Positions 1-8,909 of a DNA stretch of 64,000 nucleotides are shown here, one piece after another. The stretch spans positions 1 through 64,000 of the forward strand of contig JAHHIC010000087.1 of assembly GCA_019359035.1 (NCBI GenBank), in the 5' to 3' direction. How positions within the stretch are numbered: position 1 is the first letter of the stretch; every line of letters starts with the position of its first letter. The stretch comes from Scytonematopsis contorta HA4267-MV1. Its GTDB lineage: Bacteria; Cyanobacteriota; Cyanobacteriia; Cyanobacteriales; Nostocaceae. Under the pieces are notes generated by a model that worked only from the letters and a program-made list of their open reading frames with translations, was not told where the DNA came from and made no database searches. The translations under genes were made by a program, and so were the position numbers.

Positions 1-247
1 CGAATTGATATTTTCTCCTGAATATGTGCTAAAACTATTTTTTCTCGTAGGTCTATTGAATATGCTTTCATAAGAAGATAATATTTGTATCCTTAGTGTA
101 CCTCATAACAGCCGGAAGTGCTGTAATGATTCACCACCGACTGCAAAAGCAATCAGAAGCAGTGGTAAAGGCAACAAAAGTGCTAGCTTAAAAGGATGTA
201 GTTTTGGTAACCAGGGCGACATAAGGAAATTATAAGTTTTAAGCTTT
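1..247. other. leader region before the first kinase, with a possible membrane-protein scrap
   Basis: No complete gene is visible. On the minus strand a 39-codon ATG frame spans 222 down to 103. Its middle is strongly hydrophobic (KLALLLPLPLLLIAFAVGG), so it may be the broken N-terminus of a membrane protein, but I do not recognise the family. A response regulator for the kinase at 248, if it has one, would lie outside the window. Confidence 0.25.
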
Positions 248-1504
248 ATGTTTCATCGTAGCCGTTGCAATCTAGCTTTGTGGTTTACCCTCACAATGGG
301 AAGTATTTTGGTTATTTTTGCCGGAGTACTTTACTACCAAGCTGCCCTAGATGAACTAGAAGAACTTGACCGCTTACTAGACAGGAAATCCAAAGTAATG
401 GCTGTAAATGCAAAATACGATACGCTGAAAGGACAGCTAGATTTGGAAAATGTGCCGCTTATAGGTAGTAATGTACCACCACTAGGTAGTGACCTTGTAT
501 ACGCACGCTGGTACAACACCAAAAGGCAGATGGTTCAATTTTTCGGTACTATTCCCCCGCAGTGGTTGATAAATAAACTTGGATTTTACACAATCAAGCC
601 CAGCCATACACAGAATAATCTTTGGCTGCGTGAACTGACGCTACCTGTATATCAAGACGATTTATTAATCGGTTATCTACAAATTGCAACACCATTGACA
701 TCTGCTCAAGATAATCTGGCTCAGTTACGGTTAGTTTTGCTTTTAGCTGTACCATCTACTTTAGGTGTAATTGGTTTAGCTGGTTTTTGGTTAAGCGGGC
801 TGGCAATGCAACCAATTCGGGATAGCTACGAACAACTACAACGTTTCACTGCTGACGCTTCCCATGAATTGCGTTCTCCTTTGTCAGGTATTAGTAGCAA
901 CGCTCAATACGGCTTACTAACTAGTAATCCTACTGTTCAGCGTCAGCGCTTTGAGAAAATAGTTGAGATTGCTAAGTCAATGAATACTCTGCTGAATAAT
1001 TTGCTGTTTCTGGCACGTTATGGAGGTAGATTACCTCATGAATCATTGCAAGAAGTTGACTTAAAAAGTGAACTTGTAAAAATAACTTCAGAATATACTA
1101 CGCAAGAAGTTGCACAGCATGTCAATCTGACTTACACTTTACCGACTAACAGTGTAATGGTGTTAGGTGATGCAAATTTGTTATGTCAAGCAGTAGTTAA
1201 TTTACTTAATAATGCCTGTAAATATACTGTTGCCGGAGGTCAAATTAAATTGAGATTGTTTACTCAATCTTCCAATGCAGTAATTGAAGTAACAGATAAT
1301 GGTATCGGTATTCCTGAAGCTGACTTAGCGTACATTTTTGAGCGATTTTATCGAGTGGATAAAATGCGAGCGCGCAAGACTGGGGGATATGGCTTGGGGT
1401 TAGCCATTGTCCAACAAATTGTCTTTGCACATGGGGGTTACATTAGTGTTAAAAGTGTAGTAAATAAGGGGTCAAATTTTCAAATTATTTTGCCGCTAAA
1501 ATAG
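248..1504 (+). CDS. membrane sensor histidine kinase
   Basis: Two-component sensor kinase, 418 aa. TM helix 1 covers about residues 10-30 and TM helix 2 about 161-183, with a short extracytoplasmic sensor between them. The HisKA motif has phospho-acceptor H206 in ASHELRSPLSG. The HATPase domain shows the N box NLLNNACKYT (about 318-327), G1 DNGIGI (350-355) and G2 GGYGLGLAI (379-387). These motifs indicate an active autokinase. The layout (two TMs, no PAS or GAF) is like cyanobacterial RppB/ManS-type kinases, but the sensed signal cannot be read from sequence. No response regulator is adjacent downstream, so a partner would be upstream of the window or encoded elsewhere. A strong Shine-Dalgarno sequence is not obvious. 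Confidence 0.93.
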   Translation: MFHRSRCNLALWFTLTMGSILVIFAGVLYYQAALDELEELDRLLDRKSKVMAVNAKYDTLKGQLDLENVPLIGSNVPPLGSDLVYARWYNTKRQMVQFFGTIPPQWLINKLGFYTIKPSHTQNNLWLRELTLPVYQDDLLIGYLQIATPLTSAQDNLAQLRLVLLLAVPSTLGVIGLAGFWLSGLAMQPIRDSYEQLQRFTADASHELRSPLSGISSNAQYGLLTSNPTVQRQRFEKIVEIAKSMNTLLNNLLFLARYGGRLPHESLQEVDLKSELVKITSEYTTQEVAQHVNLTYTLPTNSVMVLGDANLLCQAVVNLLNNACKYTVAGGQIKLRLFTQSSNAVIEVTDNGIGIPEADLAYIFERFYRVDKMRARKTGGYGLGLAIVQQIVFAHGGYISVKSVVNKGSNFQIILPLK

Positions 1505-1640
1505 AAAAGCGAATACGTTATATCTTATATAAAGGTGCGTTACAAGAAATCTAACACACCTTATAAATGAGGTTATTGCGACCTTAATTCCTTCTTTCTT
1601 CTATGAACCTTCAGCACGGATGCGCTCTGCTTTTTTTTAA

Positions 1641-2579
1641 TTATCTGGCATTTGAATTTCGACCATAAACCCGAACTAAATATTGATTAGCCTGAGAATT
1701 TTCAGGAAGTGGTTCTATTTTTCCTTGATTGACTAATGTTTGATGAACTAAAGCCGCAATTGTTGCACGGCTAACAGGTTGGTTAGGATTAAGAACTTTT
1801 CGATTTGGGTAGTTAACCACTATATTTTGTTTAGTGGCTGCGGCTACATCATCAACAGCATTATTTGGGATACGATTGGCATCGGTATAATATTGATTAA
1901 CAATAGCCTTTGTAGAAGAAGCAGGTTCTGCTTTTTGGGCTGTTGTTGGTGCAGTCGTAGCTTGGGGTGCAGCAGCTTGTGCCCTAGATAATATGGGCTG
2001 CATCAAAGAAGTAATTGCAATTGGAACAAATATAGGTCTTCTGGCTGTTCGTTGTTTGGCTGGTTGTGTCGTTTGTTGTGTAGATGTGGTTGCAGCTCGT
2101 TGCGTAGCATCCGGCAAATTCAAACCTCTGTTTAAAGCAGTGATGGCTTGAACTTTAGTCACAGGTTGATTTGGCCTAAAGTTACCGCTACCATCACCGG
2201 ACATAAATCCTTGTTCTGAAGCGGATTCAATCGGACGCTCTGCCCAATAACCGGATGAAACATCTTTATATACAGACCCACTTTCTATCTGCTGCACTAC
2301 GGGTTGGTTAAAAGCTTTACGAATAACAGCAGCCAACTCATCACGCTGCATTGTTTGTTCTGGTCTAAATGTACCATCAGGATATCCTGCCAAAATCTCT
2401 CTTTGTGCCAAGCGCTGAATAAAAGGCTGTGCCCAGTAGTTAGATGGAACATCCGGAAAGCTTGTTTGTGTTTGTGTTGGTGCTTGGGCTTTACTTATTG
2501 ATGGCGTAATGCCATGAACAACAAAAGATAAAACTGGCAATGTAGCAAAAAGTGATAAAAATCTCAGAAACCGACTCAT
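1641..2579 (-). CDS. secreted SLH-domain protein
   Basis: Surface or periplasmic protein, 312 aa. The start at 2579 is chosen because TAGGAGG lies just upstream and the residues after it form a signal peptide (MSRFLRFLSLFATLPVLSF, cleavage near SKAQA); an in-frame TTG further upstream would place this SD inside the gene. Two clear S-layer homology repeats follow: FPDVPSNYWAQPFI...GYPDGTFRPEQ and YKDVSSGYWAERPI...GDGSGNFRPNQ. A Thr/Gln/Ala-rich linker leads to a degenerate third SLH unit at the C-terminus (VLNPNQPVSRATIAALV). SLH domains bind peptidoglycan-linked polysaccharide. The protein lacks the OprB-type porin barrel found in many cyanobacterial SLH proteins, so a scaffold or anchor role is inferred. 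Confidence 0.88.
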   Translation of the reverse strand: MSRFLRFLSLFATLPVLSFVVHGITPSISKAQAPTQTQTSFPDVPSNYWAQPFIQRLAQREILAGYPDGTFRPEQTMQRDELAAVIRKAFNQPVVQQIESGSVYKDVSSGYWAERPIESASEQGFMSGDGSGNFRPNQPVTKVQAITALNRGLNLPDATQRAATTSTQQTTQPAKQRTARRPIFVPIAITSLMQPILSRAQAAAPQATTAPTTAQKAEPASSTKAIVNQYYTDANRIPNNAVDDVAAATKQNIVVNYPNRKVLNPNQPVSRATIAALVHQTLVNQGKIEPLPENSQANQYLVRVYGRNSNAR

Positions 2580-2682
2580 GATGCCTCCTAAATGATTATG
2601 CTTATGCAAAAATCGTAAGCTCTGGATTGAATTTATGTATCTATCTATTGATATTTAATTTGATTGAGAAATATTTGTATCT

Positions 2683-5424
2683 TTAGTCAAGAGGGTCAAA
2701 CCGATTAACTAAAGCCGCGACTAAAATCATTGGCAAGCCGACAACTAAACAAATTAACCATTGGGTTAAGTTTAATGGTGCGGTGGAAAATAAGTTGTTC
2801 ATTAAATTCCATTGACTAAAAATTATTTGTAAAATTACCGTAGTCGTAATCCCAATAATCATCGCTGAAGTATCGCTAATATTTTCTTTGCTTCCACGTA
2901 GCTTATTTACAAAAGCTTTACCTAGGTGACTAATACTCAAAAGATAAAAAATTCTTCCAGATACTAAAGCTTGAATTGCCATTGTACGAGCTAAATCAAT
3001 ATTTCCTGTAGTTTGTCTTATCCATTCAAATACACCAAAAATCAAAATCCAGTTAAAGACTGAAATCGCCAAAATACGCTTGATTAAGCTGCCGGAAAGT
3101 AAAGGCTGATTGGGATTGCGTGGAGGTTGTTGCATTAAGAACTCAGACTTCGGCTCAAAAGCTAAGGGTACAGTCATAGCGATGGAATTCACCATGTTCA
3201 GCCACAGAACTTGTAAAGACAAAATCGGCAAAGCTCTAGCAAGTAGTACGCTAATCAAAATTGTCATTGATTCGCCACCGTTGACAGGGAGAATAAAAGC
3301 AATGGCTTTGAGCAAATTTCTATAAACAGTACGTCCGGACTCAACCGCAGCTTCTATCGAAGCGAAATTATCATCTGTTAAAATCATATCAGAAGCTTCT
3401 TTGGCTACTTCTGTACCAGCACCTCCCATTGCGATACCAATGTCCGCTTGTTTAAGAGCAGGAGCATCGTTGACCCCATCACCTGTCATAGCGACGATTT
3501 CACCTTTTGACTGTAGTGCTTCAACGATACGCAGTTTTTGTTCGGGTGCTACACGGGCAAACACTACCCCATTTTCCACAGAGTTAGCGAGTTCTTGTTT
3601 ATCCATTTGGGCTAGTTGCTCACCTGTAAAAGCAATAACTTCGGCATTTTTGTTAAACCCCATGTTTTGAGCTATGGCTCTTGCTGTGACAGCATGGTCG
3701 CCTGTAATCATTTTGACTTGGATTCCAGCCTCTTGACAAGCTTGTACAGCTTTGATAGCTTCGCTTCGGGGTGGGTCAATCATCCCTTGTAGCCCCAAGA
3801 AAATTAAATTTTGTTCAATGTCCGCATGGTCGAGTGAATTTTGACTATCAGGCACATATTTTTTCGCAAAAGCTAGCACCCTTAAACCTTCATGAGCCAT
3901 TGCATCGACTTGCTGATGTATGATATCTGGGTTTATCGGAATAAGACTGTCCCCTTTATTTAACTGAGATTGGCAACGTTTGAGGATAGCTTCAACTGAA
4001 CCCTTAACGTAAATGATTTTGGATTGGGAGATTTTTCTTTGCTTCCCGCTCCGTATTTCATGCAAAGTTGCCATGTACTGAAAGTCCGACTCGAAGGGAA
4101 TCACATCTAGTCTGGGCATCTGGAGTTTCAAGTTTTCGTTTTGCAGGTCAACTTTATTCGCGGAGGCTATTAATGCTCCTTCTGTTGGGTCACCTACAAC
4201 TTGCCATTGTCCATCTTTTCGTAACAAGCGTGAGTCATTGCATAAAAGTCCAGCAACTAAACACTCCACAAGCTCTGGTGAGTTATTAAGATTAAATAAC
4301 TTTCCGTTTGACAAAATTTCCCCAGATGGCGTGTAACCTACTCCTGTTAATGTATAGCGTTCGCCTCCCACAATAATAGTTTGTACTGTCATTTGGTTTT
4401 CTGTCAAAGTGCCAGTTTTGTCAGAGCAAATAACTGTTGCACCACCAAGAGTTTCTACTGCTGGTAACTTGCGAACAATTGCGTGACGACGTGCCATGCG
4501 GGATACACTGATTGCAAGAGTCACAGTTACTACAGCAGGTAGTCCTTCAGGAATAGCACTTACAGCAAAAGCTATGGCAGCTTCAAACATTTCTGACCAA
4601 GAGTTACCATATCCCAACCCAATTACAAATATCATCGCCGCGATGCCAAGAATGACATACAATAAAGTGCGACTAAATTGGTCAAATTTGCGAGTTAATG
4701 GAGTTGTTAAGCTCGTTCCTTGTTCCATTAACTGGGAAATTCGCCCGGTTTCTGTCGCTTCTCCAATGGCAACAACAAGACCTTTACCAGTACCAAATGT
4801 CACAAAGCTACCAGCGTAAGCCATATTGGTACGTTCAGCTAATTGTGTATTTATGTCCAAGGGCTGAGTACTTTTTTCAATTGCAATTGATTCACCTGTA
4901 AGTGCTGATTCATTCACCTGTAGATTCCGTACCTCTATCAAACGTAAATCAGCTGGCACTTTATCACCTGAAACCAGTAGTACAAGATCCCCCGGTACTA
5001 ATTCACCAGAAGGAACCTGGATTTTTTGACTATTCCTGACAATAGTAGCGTTCGTTTGCACCGAAGAAGCTAATGCAGCGATAGCACTTTCGGCTTTTGA
5101 TTCTTGAATAAAACCAATAATAGCGTTAATCAGTGTTACACCCCAAATCACCCAAGCATTTACCCACTGTCCCAGTAGAGCCTTAATAACACCCGCAATT
5201 AACAAAATGTATAGTAGTGGTTGGTTAAACTGTAAAAGAAATCGTATTAATGGGCTTTTCCCAGGTTTACTTTTAAGTTCGTTAGCACCAAAACGCTGTT
5301 GTCTTTTTGCTACTTCACTTGAATTTAAACCTATATTTAAATTGGTTCCTAAATGCCGAGTAATCTCTTGAACGGGTAAATTATGCCATTGGCTTGATTG
5401 AATTACCTCTGTTGTTGCTGTCAT
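2683..5424 (-). CDS. P-type cation-transporting ATPase (P2/SERCA-like)
   Basis: 913-aa P-type ATPase of the inner membrane. Order: N-terminal cation-ATPase domain, actuator loop with TGES (176-179), M4 motif IPEGLP (291-296), phosphorylation motif CSDKTGTLTEN with D335, and hinge motif TGDGVNDAP followed by the C-terminal transmembrane block. These place it in the P2 group with Ca2+ pumps. The M5 NxxE pair is present (VNGGE), but the M6 region reads LNMVNSIAM, so the SERCA aspartate (NxxTD) is absent; Ca2+ specificity is therefore uncertain and H+, Na+ or Mn2+ transport is possible. It is divergent from the holin-like gene at 5621. A GTGA-N7-GTGA site lies between them. Confidence 0.93.
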   Translation of the reverse strand: MTATTEVIQSSQWHNLPVQEITRHLGTNLNIGLNSSEVAKRQQRFGANELKSKPGKSPLIRFLLQFNQPLLYILLIAGVIKALLGQWVNAWVIWGVTLINAIIGFIQESKAESAIAALASSVQTNATIVRNSQKIQVPSGELVPGDLVLLVSGDKVPADLRLIEVRNLQVNESALTGESIAIEKSTQPLDINTQLAERTNMAYAGSFVTFGTGKGLVVAIGEATETGRISQLMEQGTSLTTPLTRKFDQFSRTLLYVILGIAAMIFVIGLGYGNSWSEMFEAAIAFAVSAIPEGLPAVVTVTLAISVSRMARRHAIVRKLPAVETLGGATVICSDKTGTLTENQMTVQTIIVGGERYTLTGVGYTPSGEILSNGKLFNLNNSPELVECLVAGLLCNDSRLLRKDGQWQVVGDPTEGALIASANKVDLQNENLKLQMPRLDVIPFESDFQYMATLHEIRSGKQRKISQSKIIYVKGSVEAILKRCQSQLNKGDSLIPINPDIIHQQVDAMAHEGLRVLAFAKKYVPDSQNSLDHADIEQNLIFLGLQGMIDPPRSEAIKAVQACQEAGIQVKMITGDHAVTARAIAQNMGFNKNAEVIAFTGEQLAQMDKQELANSVENGVVFARVAPEQKLRIVEALQSKGEIVAMTGDGVNDAPALKQADIGIAMGGAGTEVAKEASDMILTDDNFASIEAAVESGRTVYRNLLKAIAFILPVNGGESMTILISVLLARALPILSLQVLWLNMVNSIAMTVPLAFEPKSEFLMQQPPRNPNQPLLSGSLIKRILAISVFNWILIFGVFEWIRQTTGNIDLARTMAIQALVSGRIFYLLSISHLGKAFVNKLRGSKENISDTSAMIIGITTTVILQIIFSQWNLMNNLFSTAPLNLTQWLICLVVGLPMILVAALVNRFDPLD

Positions 5425-5477
5425 ACTATTTTAAAAATTATGCAAATATACTTAACTTTTGATTCTAAAAAGTGAAT

Positions 5478-5492
5478 GTGATTCAAAAGTGA
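5478..5492 (+). promoter_or_regulatory. GTGA-N7-GTGA direct-repeat box (site a)
   Basis: Two GTGA half-sites start at 5478 and 5489, exactly 11 bp apart, with an A-rich spacer (TTCAAAA). A further GTGA starts at 5472. A possible -10 element TATACA is at 5514-5519, about 20 bp downstream, which would suit an activator of the gene at 5621. Site a also lies 54 bp upstream of the divergent P-type ATPase. Confidence 0.5.
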
Positions 5493-5620
5493 CTTATGTA
5501 AATTTAGTTTTGTTATACAATTTTATAACTTAAGAGGGATGAAATAATATAATTAAAATCATTACTTTGTCACTAGCTCACCCTACATTTGTAAGTCAGG
5601 GATTTAAAAACATTTTTCTT

Positions 5621-5977
5621 ATGGTACTAATAATTAATTTTTTCTTAACTTGGTTAATTGCAGCTGCTTCGTTGCTAATAACAGCCTATATTGTACCAGG
5701 TTTTGAATTCGATAGCTTTGGAACAGCAGCTATTGCTGCATTAATCTTAGGTTTGGTAAATGCATTTGTGCGGCCAATTATCTTTATTTTTACTCTGCCT
5801 TTGACAATTATCACTCTTGGTCTATTTTTATTTGTTATCAATGCATTTATGCTTTGGTTTGTAGGAGTTTTAACACCAGGTTTTTTAATCACTGGTTTTA
5901 TTCCTGCTCTGTTAGCTTCAATTGTATTGACAATTGTTTCTACAGTGCTGGGATTGCTAGTAGGAAAAGCAGCTTAA
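5621..5977 (+). CDS. phage holin family 4 (DUF360-type) membrane protein
   Basis: Small integral membrane protein, 118 aa, about four TM helices. The signature NAFVRPIIFIFTLPLTIITLG followed by FLFVINAFMLWFV is typical of the Phage_holin_4_2 family, which is common in cyanobacterial chromosomes and is probably not a true phage lysis protein. The ATG at 5621 gives the usual family length; an in-frame TTG at 5567 would add an unusual 18-residue tail. Its biochemical role is unknown. It is followed by a perfect 26-bp palindrome. Confidence 0.8.
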   Translation: MVLIINFFLTWLIAAASLLITAYIVPGFEFDSFGTAAIAALILGLVNAFVRPIIFIFTLPLTIITLGLFLFVINAFMLWFVGVLTPGFLITGFIPALLASIVLTIVSTVLGLLVGKAA

Positions 5978-6010
5978 AAACTTTCAATAGACAGCTGGTG
6001 GAAAAGAATG

Positions 6011-6036
6011 TAGAGACCGAATTAATTCGGTCTCTA
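6011..6036. repeat. 26-bp perfect palindrome (copy 1)
   Basis: Perfect inverted repeat whose left half is TAGAGACCGAATT. An identical copy is at 40542-40567. It lies just after the holin-like gene and could act as a terminator stem, but there is no clear U-tract. Palindromes of this GTAGAGAC type are dispersed in cyanobacterial genomes. Confidence 0.85.
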
Positions 6037-6092
6037 GAAGGATTTCAAACAACGCATGATTAATTGTTGGATACGTCTAATAATAAATTCAG

Positions 6093-6107
6093 TCACTTTC
6101 TAATCAC
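6093..6107 (-). promoter_or_regulatory. GTGA-N7-GTGA direct-repeat box (site b)
   Basis: Read on the minus strand, GTGATTAGAAAGTGA has half-sites 11 bp apart. With flanks it is almost identical to site h at 28937. It sits 96 bp upstream of the fasciclin gene, in reverse orientation to it. Confidence 0.5.
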
Positions 6108-6202
6108 ATTTAAGTTTCACACTCAGATTCAGAGGATAAAAATAACTGGAAGAAATAAACCATTACCCAACAGATAGCTAGCATTTTATTGGAGTCAACA
6201 AA

Positions 6203-6850
6203 ATGAGTAATCAAAATCCTGTGAACATGATGAAAAAACTTGTAGGTTTTACTGTAGGTGTGTTGATGCTACCAGCATTCGCAGCTTGTGGGACAAATCA
6301 ACAAACCACTGAAGTACCCCCTACAACTACAGCTCCTCCTGTTGCTGATGTAACTCCTGTACCTGCACCAACCGCAGCTTCTCCTGTTCCTCCGATTAGT
6401 GGTGTAACAACAAACGAAAATATTAAGGATGTTGTTGGAGATAATCCTTCATTAGGAACTTTTGCTAATTTGATTGACGAAGCAGACTTAGAAAATATTT
6501 TAGAAGGTAGCGGACCATTAACCTTGTTTGCTCCCTCAGACCAGGCGTTTGCCGCAATTCCCCAAGCTACTAGACAGCGATTGCTACAACCACAAAACCG
6601 CCAACTTCTGAGACAGATTTTAAATTATCATATTGTTCCAGGTAATTTGACAGCCAATCAACTTCAGTCTGGAGAAATACAAACTCTTGCTCAAAATCCA
6701 GTCAACGTTCAAGTAAATCAAACAGCGAATCAGATTCGGGTTAATGATGCGACTGTAACTCAACCAAACATTCAAGCGAGAAATGGCATTGTTCATGTAG
6801 TTGACAGAGTTATTTTACCTCCAACCATACAAAAACAGTTAGCTAATTAA
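6203..6850 (+). CDS. fasciclin (FAS1) domain lipoprotein
   Basis: 215-aa exported protein. The N-terminus carries a signal sequence (KKLVGFTVGVLMLPAFAAC) ending in a probable lipobox at the cysteine near residue 29. A Pro/Thr-rich linker runs to about residue 65, then one FAS1 domain (about 70-210) with the two hallmark motifs: LTLFAPSDQAFAAIP (H1 region) and NYHIVPGNLT, closing with NGIVHVVDRVILPP (H2 region). FAS1 domains mediate adhesion and matrix contacts; the ligand here is unknown. GGAG lies about 10 bp before the ATG. The decayed phospholipase D reading frame begins 10 bp downstream, suggesting that both once formed one unit. Confidence 0.9.
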   Translation: MSNQNPVNMMKKLVGFTVGVLMLPAFAACGTNQQTTEVPPTTTAPPVADVTPVPAPTAASPVPPISGVTTNENIKDVVGDNPSLGTFANLIDEADLENILEGSGPLTLFAPSDQAFAAIPQATRQRLLQPQNRQLLRQILNYHIVPGNLTANQLQSGEIQTLAQNPVNVQVNQTANQIRVNDATVTQPNIQARNGIVHVVDRVILPPTIQKQLAN

Positions 6851-6859
6851 GTTTTTTAA

Positions 6860-7431
6860 ATGCGGACTGAAAAAAGGAGTCAAGAACATCGAAAAGTAGT
6901 GAACAAAAAGTCGTTGTGGTGGTTAGGTGGTGGAATTCTTGCACTGCTTATCACTGGTTTTAGCTTTCTCTACATGCGGGGATTTTTGCGTAGAGAACCT
7001 AAGTACAAAATTACAAATGTTCCGAATTTGGAAGATAACCGCTTCCCGCTGCTAGTGGTAAGTTCATCTAACGCATTGACCGCAAGCGGTCGTTTAGCTG
7101 GTTTTTGGATGGGAGCAGATGCAATTTATGGTGTTTGAATGAATGCCATTCGTAATGCTCAACGCACGATTCACTTTGAAACGTATTAGCAGCTTTAATT
7201 GATGATGATTGGGTCAGTGCTGGGAGTGCTAATTTTGACCCTCGTAGTTGCCATCACAACGACGAACTAAATGTTTCAACAAGTAATCCACAATTAATAG
7301 AAAAAATTAACGACTTATTTGTAGATGCGTTGACGAATAGCCACTGTCTTAAATATACCGAATGGGAAAACTGTTCAATTATAGAAAGAATACAAGGTCA
7401 AGTGGGATTGATTTTTAAACCTTTGTTGTAA
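6860..7431 (+). pseudogene. phospholipase D / cardiolipin synthase remnant
   Basis: Residues 1-92 of the first frame give an N-terminal TM anchor (WWLGGGILALLITGFSFLYM) and the start of a PLD-like domain, ending at the TGA at 7136. Homology continues in another frame as MNAIRNAQRTIHFETY (7139-7186). From 7192 a third segment gives ALIDDDWVSAGSANFDPRS and NDELNVSTSNP, the end of the second HKD active site. The middle of the protein, including the first HKD motif and the H and K of the second, is missing. A family member is normally 400-500 aa. This is a dead gene with a large internal deletion and frameshifts. Confidence 0.85.
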
Positions 7432-7585
7432 TTGTTTTAATATTTAAGTTTATATTTATACTATGGCTTCAGTCATCACTCACAAAAATTAGCTAGAAGA
7501 ATGTTAGTAAATTATTGAAAAATCAGTAACTTACTACTAAGTTAAACCTAGTTAATCACGCTTCCTGGTCTGCTGAATTATGCTA

Positions 7586-7610
7586 GGGTGGGATAAGAAA
7601 AAGCCCACCC
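7586..7610. repeat. GGGTGGG/CCCACCC hairpin
   Basis: A 7-bp stem with an 11-nt loop lies between the PLD remnant and the peptidoglycan-binding gene. A related hairpin starts near 53487. It belongs to the dispersed GTAGGGTG-type repeats and may end transcription from both sides. Confidence 0.45.
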
Positions 7611-7662
7611 ACAAGATTTCTATTAATTTAATTTTTACATAAACAAATCATGGATGGAGTAA

Positions 7663-8076
7663 TTAACTAATACTACCAAACATCGTACTCCAAGTGTTTC
7701 GCCCAACGATACCATCGTTACTTAAATTGTTGTAACGTCGTTGAAATGCCAGAACAGATGCGCTTGTTTGAGAACCGTATATGCCATCAATAGCGCCTCG
7801 ATAAAATCCTTGTTGTCGTAAAAATATTTGAACATCTCTCACTGCTTGTCCTCGACTACCACGCCTTAAAAGTGGTGCATTTGTGCGTGAACTTTGTCTA
7901 ATTCTGCCAGGGAAATTAGGTTCAACTAACGGACTTGGTGGAGCAGTGAATGGTCCAGGAACATAAGGAAAATTTGTTTGTGCTTTCACATTTGTTACGT
8001 TTGCGAATACTGTCATTATTGAAGCAGTAATCAATCCAAGTGAAATCATTTTTGAGCGAATGAATTTAATATTCAT
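7663..8076 (-). CDS. secreted peptidoglycan-binding (PG_binding_1) protein
   Basis: 137-aa exported protein with a signal peptide (about residues 1-32, ending VKAQ), a short Pro-rich linker, and one C-terminal PG_binding_1 domain: LLRRGSRGQAVRDVQIFLRQ then GAIDGIYGSQTSASVLAFQRR and DGIVGRNTWSTM. No catalytic domain is attached, so it probably binds cell wall as a small accessory protein. It is divergent from the OB-fold gene at 8424; site c lies in the 347-bp region between them. Confidence 0.88.
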   Translation of the reverse strand: MNIKFIRSKMISLGLITASIMTVFANVTNVKAQTNFPYVPGPFTAPPSPLVEPNFPGRIRQSSRTNAPLLRRGSRGQAVRDVQIFLRQQGFYRGAIDGIYGSQTSASVLAFQRRYNNLSNDGIVGRNTWSTMFGSIS

Positions 8077-8423
8077 AAATCAACACTCCTTTATTTTGCA
8101 AATTTTCGAGGAAATGCAGTCTATCAATAGCTTGTGTTTGATAGACTCAAACTTTATTTAAGTGAGGAATAAGAAATGAAAACGCTTATCTTTAATATTA
8201 AAGATAAATATGAGTAAAAAGTGACAATATAGTTATTCATTAAAAAAATGTTTATTGTGTCAGATAATATAGAAGGGATTCATTCTAGTTAAAAATCTTA
8301 ACCGAGCAGTGCTGAAATATGATTTGGTCATCTTTAAATCATATTTGTTGCTAAAAATAAAAATTATGAAACTTCATATATAGAAGTTAACCCATAGTTA
8401 AATTTTGTTAAAGAGGCTAAAAA
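8077..8423. other. divergent intergenic region
   Basis: AT-rich 347 bp between two divergent exported-protein genes. It contains GTGA-type site c at 8210-8224 and an ATTGATAG-like stretch near 8115-8125. No reading frame is recognised. Confidence 0.5.
8210..8224 (+). promoter_or_regulatory. ATGA-N7-GTGA direct-repeat box (site c)
   Basis: ATGAGTAAAAAGTGA with half-sites 11 bp apart. It lies 134 bp upstream of the peptidoglycan-binding gene start and 200 bp upstream of the OB-fold gene. Confidence 0.45.
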
Positions 8424-8852
8424 ATGAAAAAAAAAGTTATTTTGGCATTGGCTGTTACCGCAGCTAGCTCGTCGATGTTGGCAATTCCAAAATTTGTACA
8501 AGCTCAAACCAATAATGACCAATTACAAGTAATAAGAATTGCTGACTTACTACGTTCTAGAAATATGGCAATATCTGGTCGAGTACAAAGCATTATTGGT
8601 AACAAGTTTACGCTTAATGATGGCACAGGGCAAATAATTGTTGATGCAGGTCCGCCTCGCTGGCGTCAAATAAATCTTAACCAAGGCGAGCAAGTATCTG
8701 TCACAGGAGAGTTGAGTAAATCTGGTCGAGAATTTAACGCTTTCAATATCAGACGCTCTAATGGTTCTGTAATAGAAATTCGTTCACCTGAAAGTCCGCC
8801 ACCTTGGGCTGGTAGTTCTGGTAGGGGTAAACCTAAACCTAAACCTTATTAA
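8424..8852 (+). CDS. exported OB-fold (BOF/YgiW-like) protein
   Basis: 142 aa. Signal peptide about residues 1-28 (KKKVILALAVTAASSSML...VQAQ). The mature part has a five-strand OB-fold pattern: MAISGRVQSIIGNKFTLNDGTGQIIVDAG and GEQVSVTGELSKSGREFNAFNIRR. It resembles bacterial OB-fold (BOF) periplasmic proteins, implicated in stress tolerance; a ligand cannot be assigned. The C-terminus is Pro/Lys-rich. Good SD (AGAGG) 9 nt before the ATG. The next gene, also exported, starts 57 bp downstream, so they may be co-transcribed. Confidence 0.75.
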   Translation: MKKKVILALAVTAASSSMLAIPKFVQAQTNNDQLQVIRIADLLRSRNMAISGRVQSIIGNKFTLNDGTGQIIVDAGPPRWRQINLNQGEQVSVTGELSKSGREFNAFNIRRSNGSVIEIRSPESPPPWAGSSGRGKPKPKPY

Positions 8853-8909
8853 ACTTCTTTTTGCTGCGGTTAATATCCGCAGTAACAACAATAAATTATG
8901 GAGTTAAAA

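Noticed and set aside
4496-4819. 107-codon plus-strand frame opposite the P-type ATPase
   Set aside because: Antisense shadow of a strongly conserved gene with no independent features.
5621-5977. Prophage from the holin-like gene
   Set aside because: No other phage genes nearby; the family is common in cyanobacterial chromosomes.
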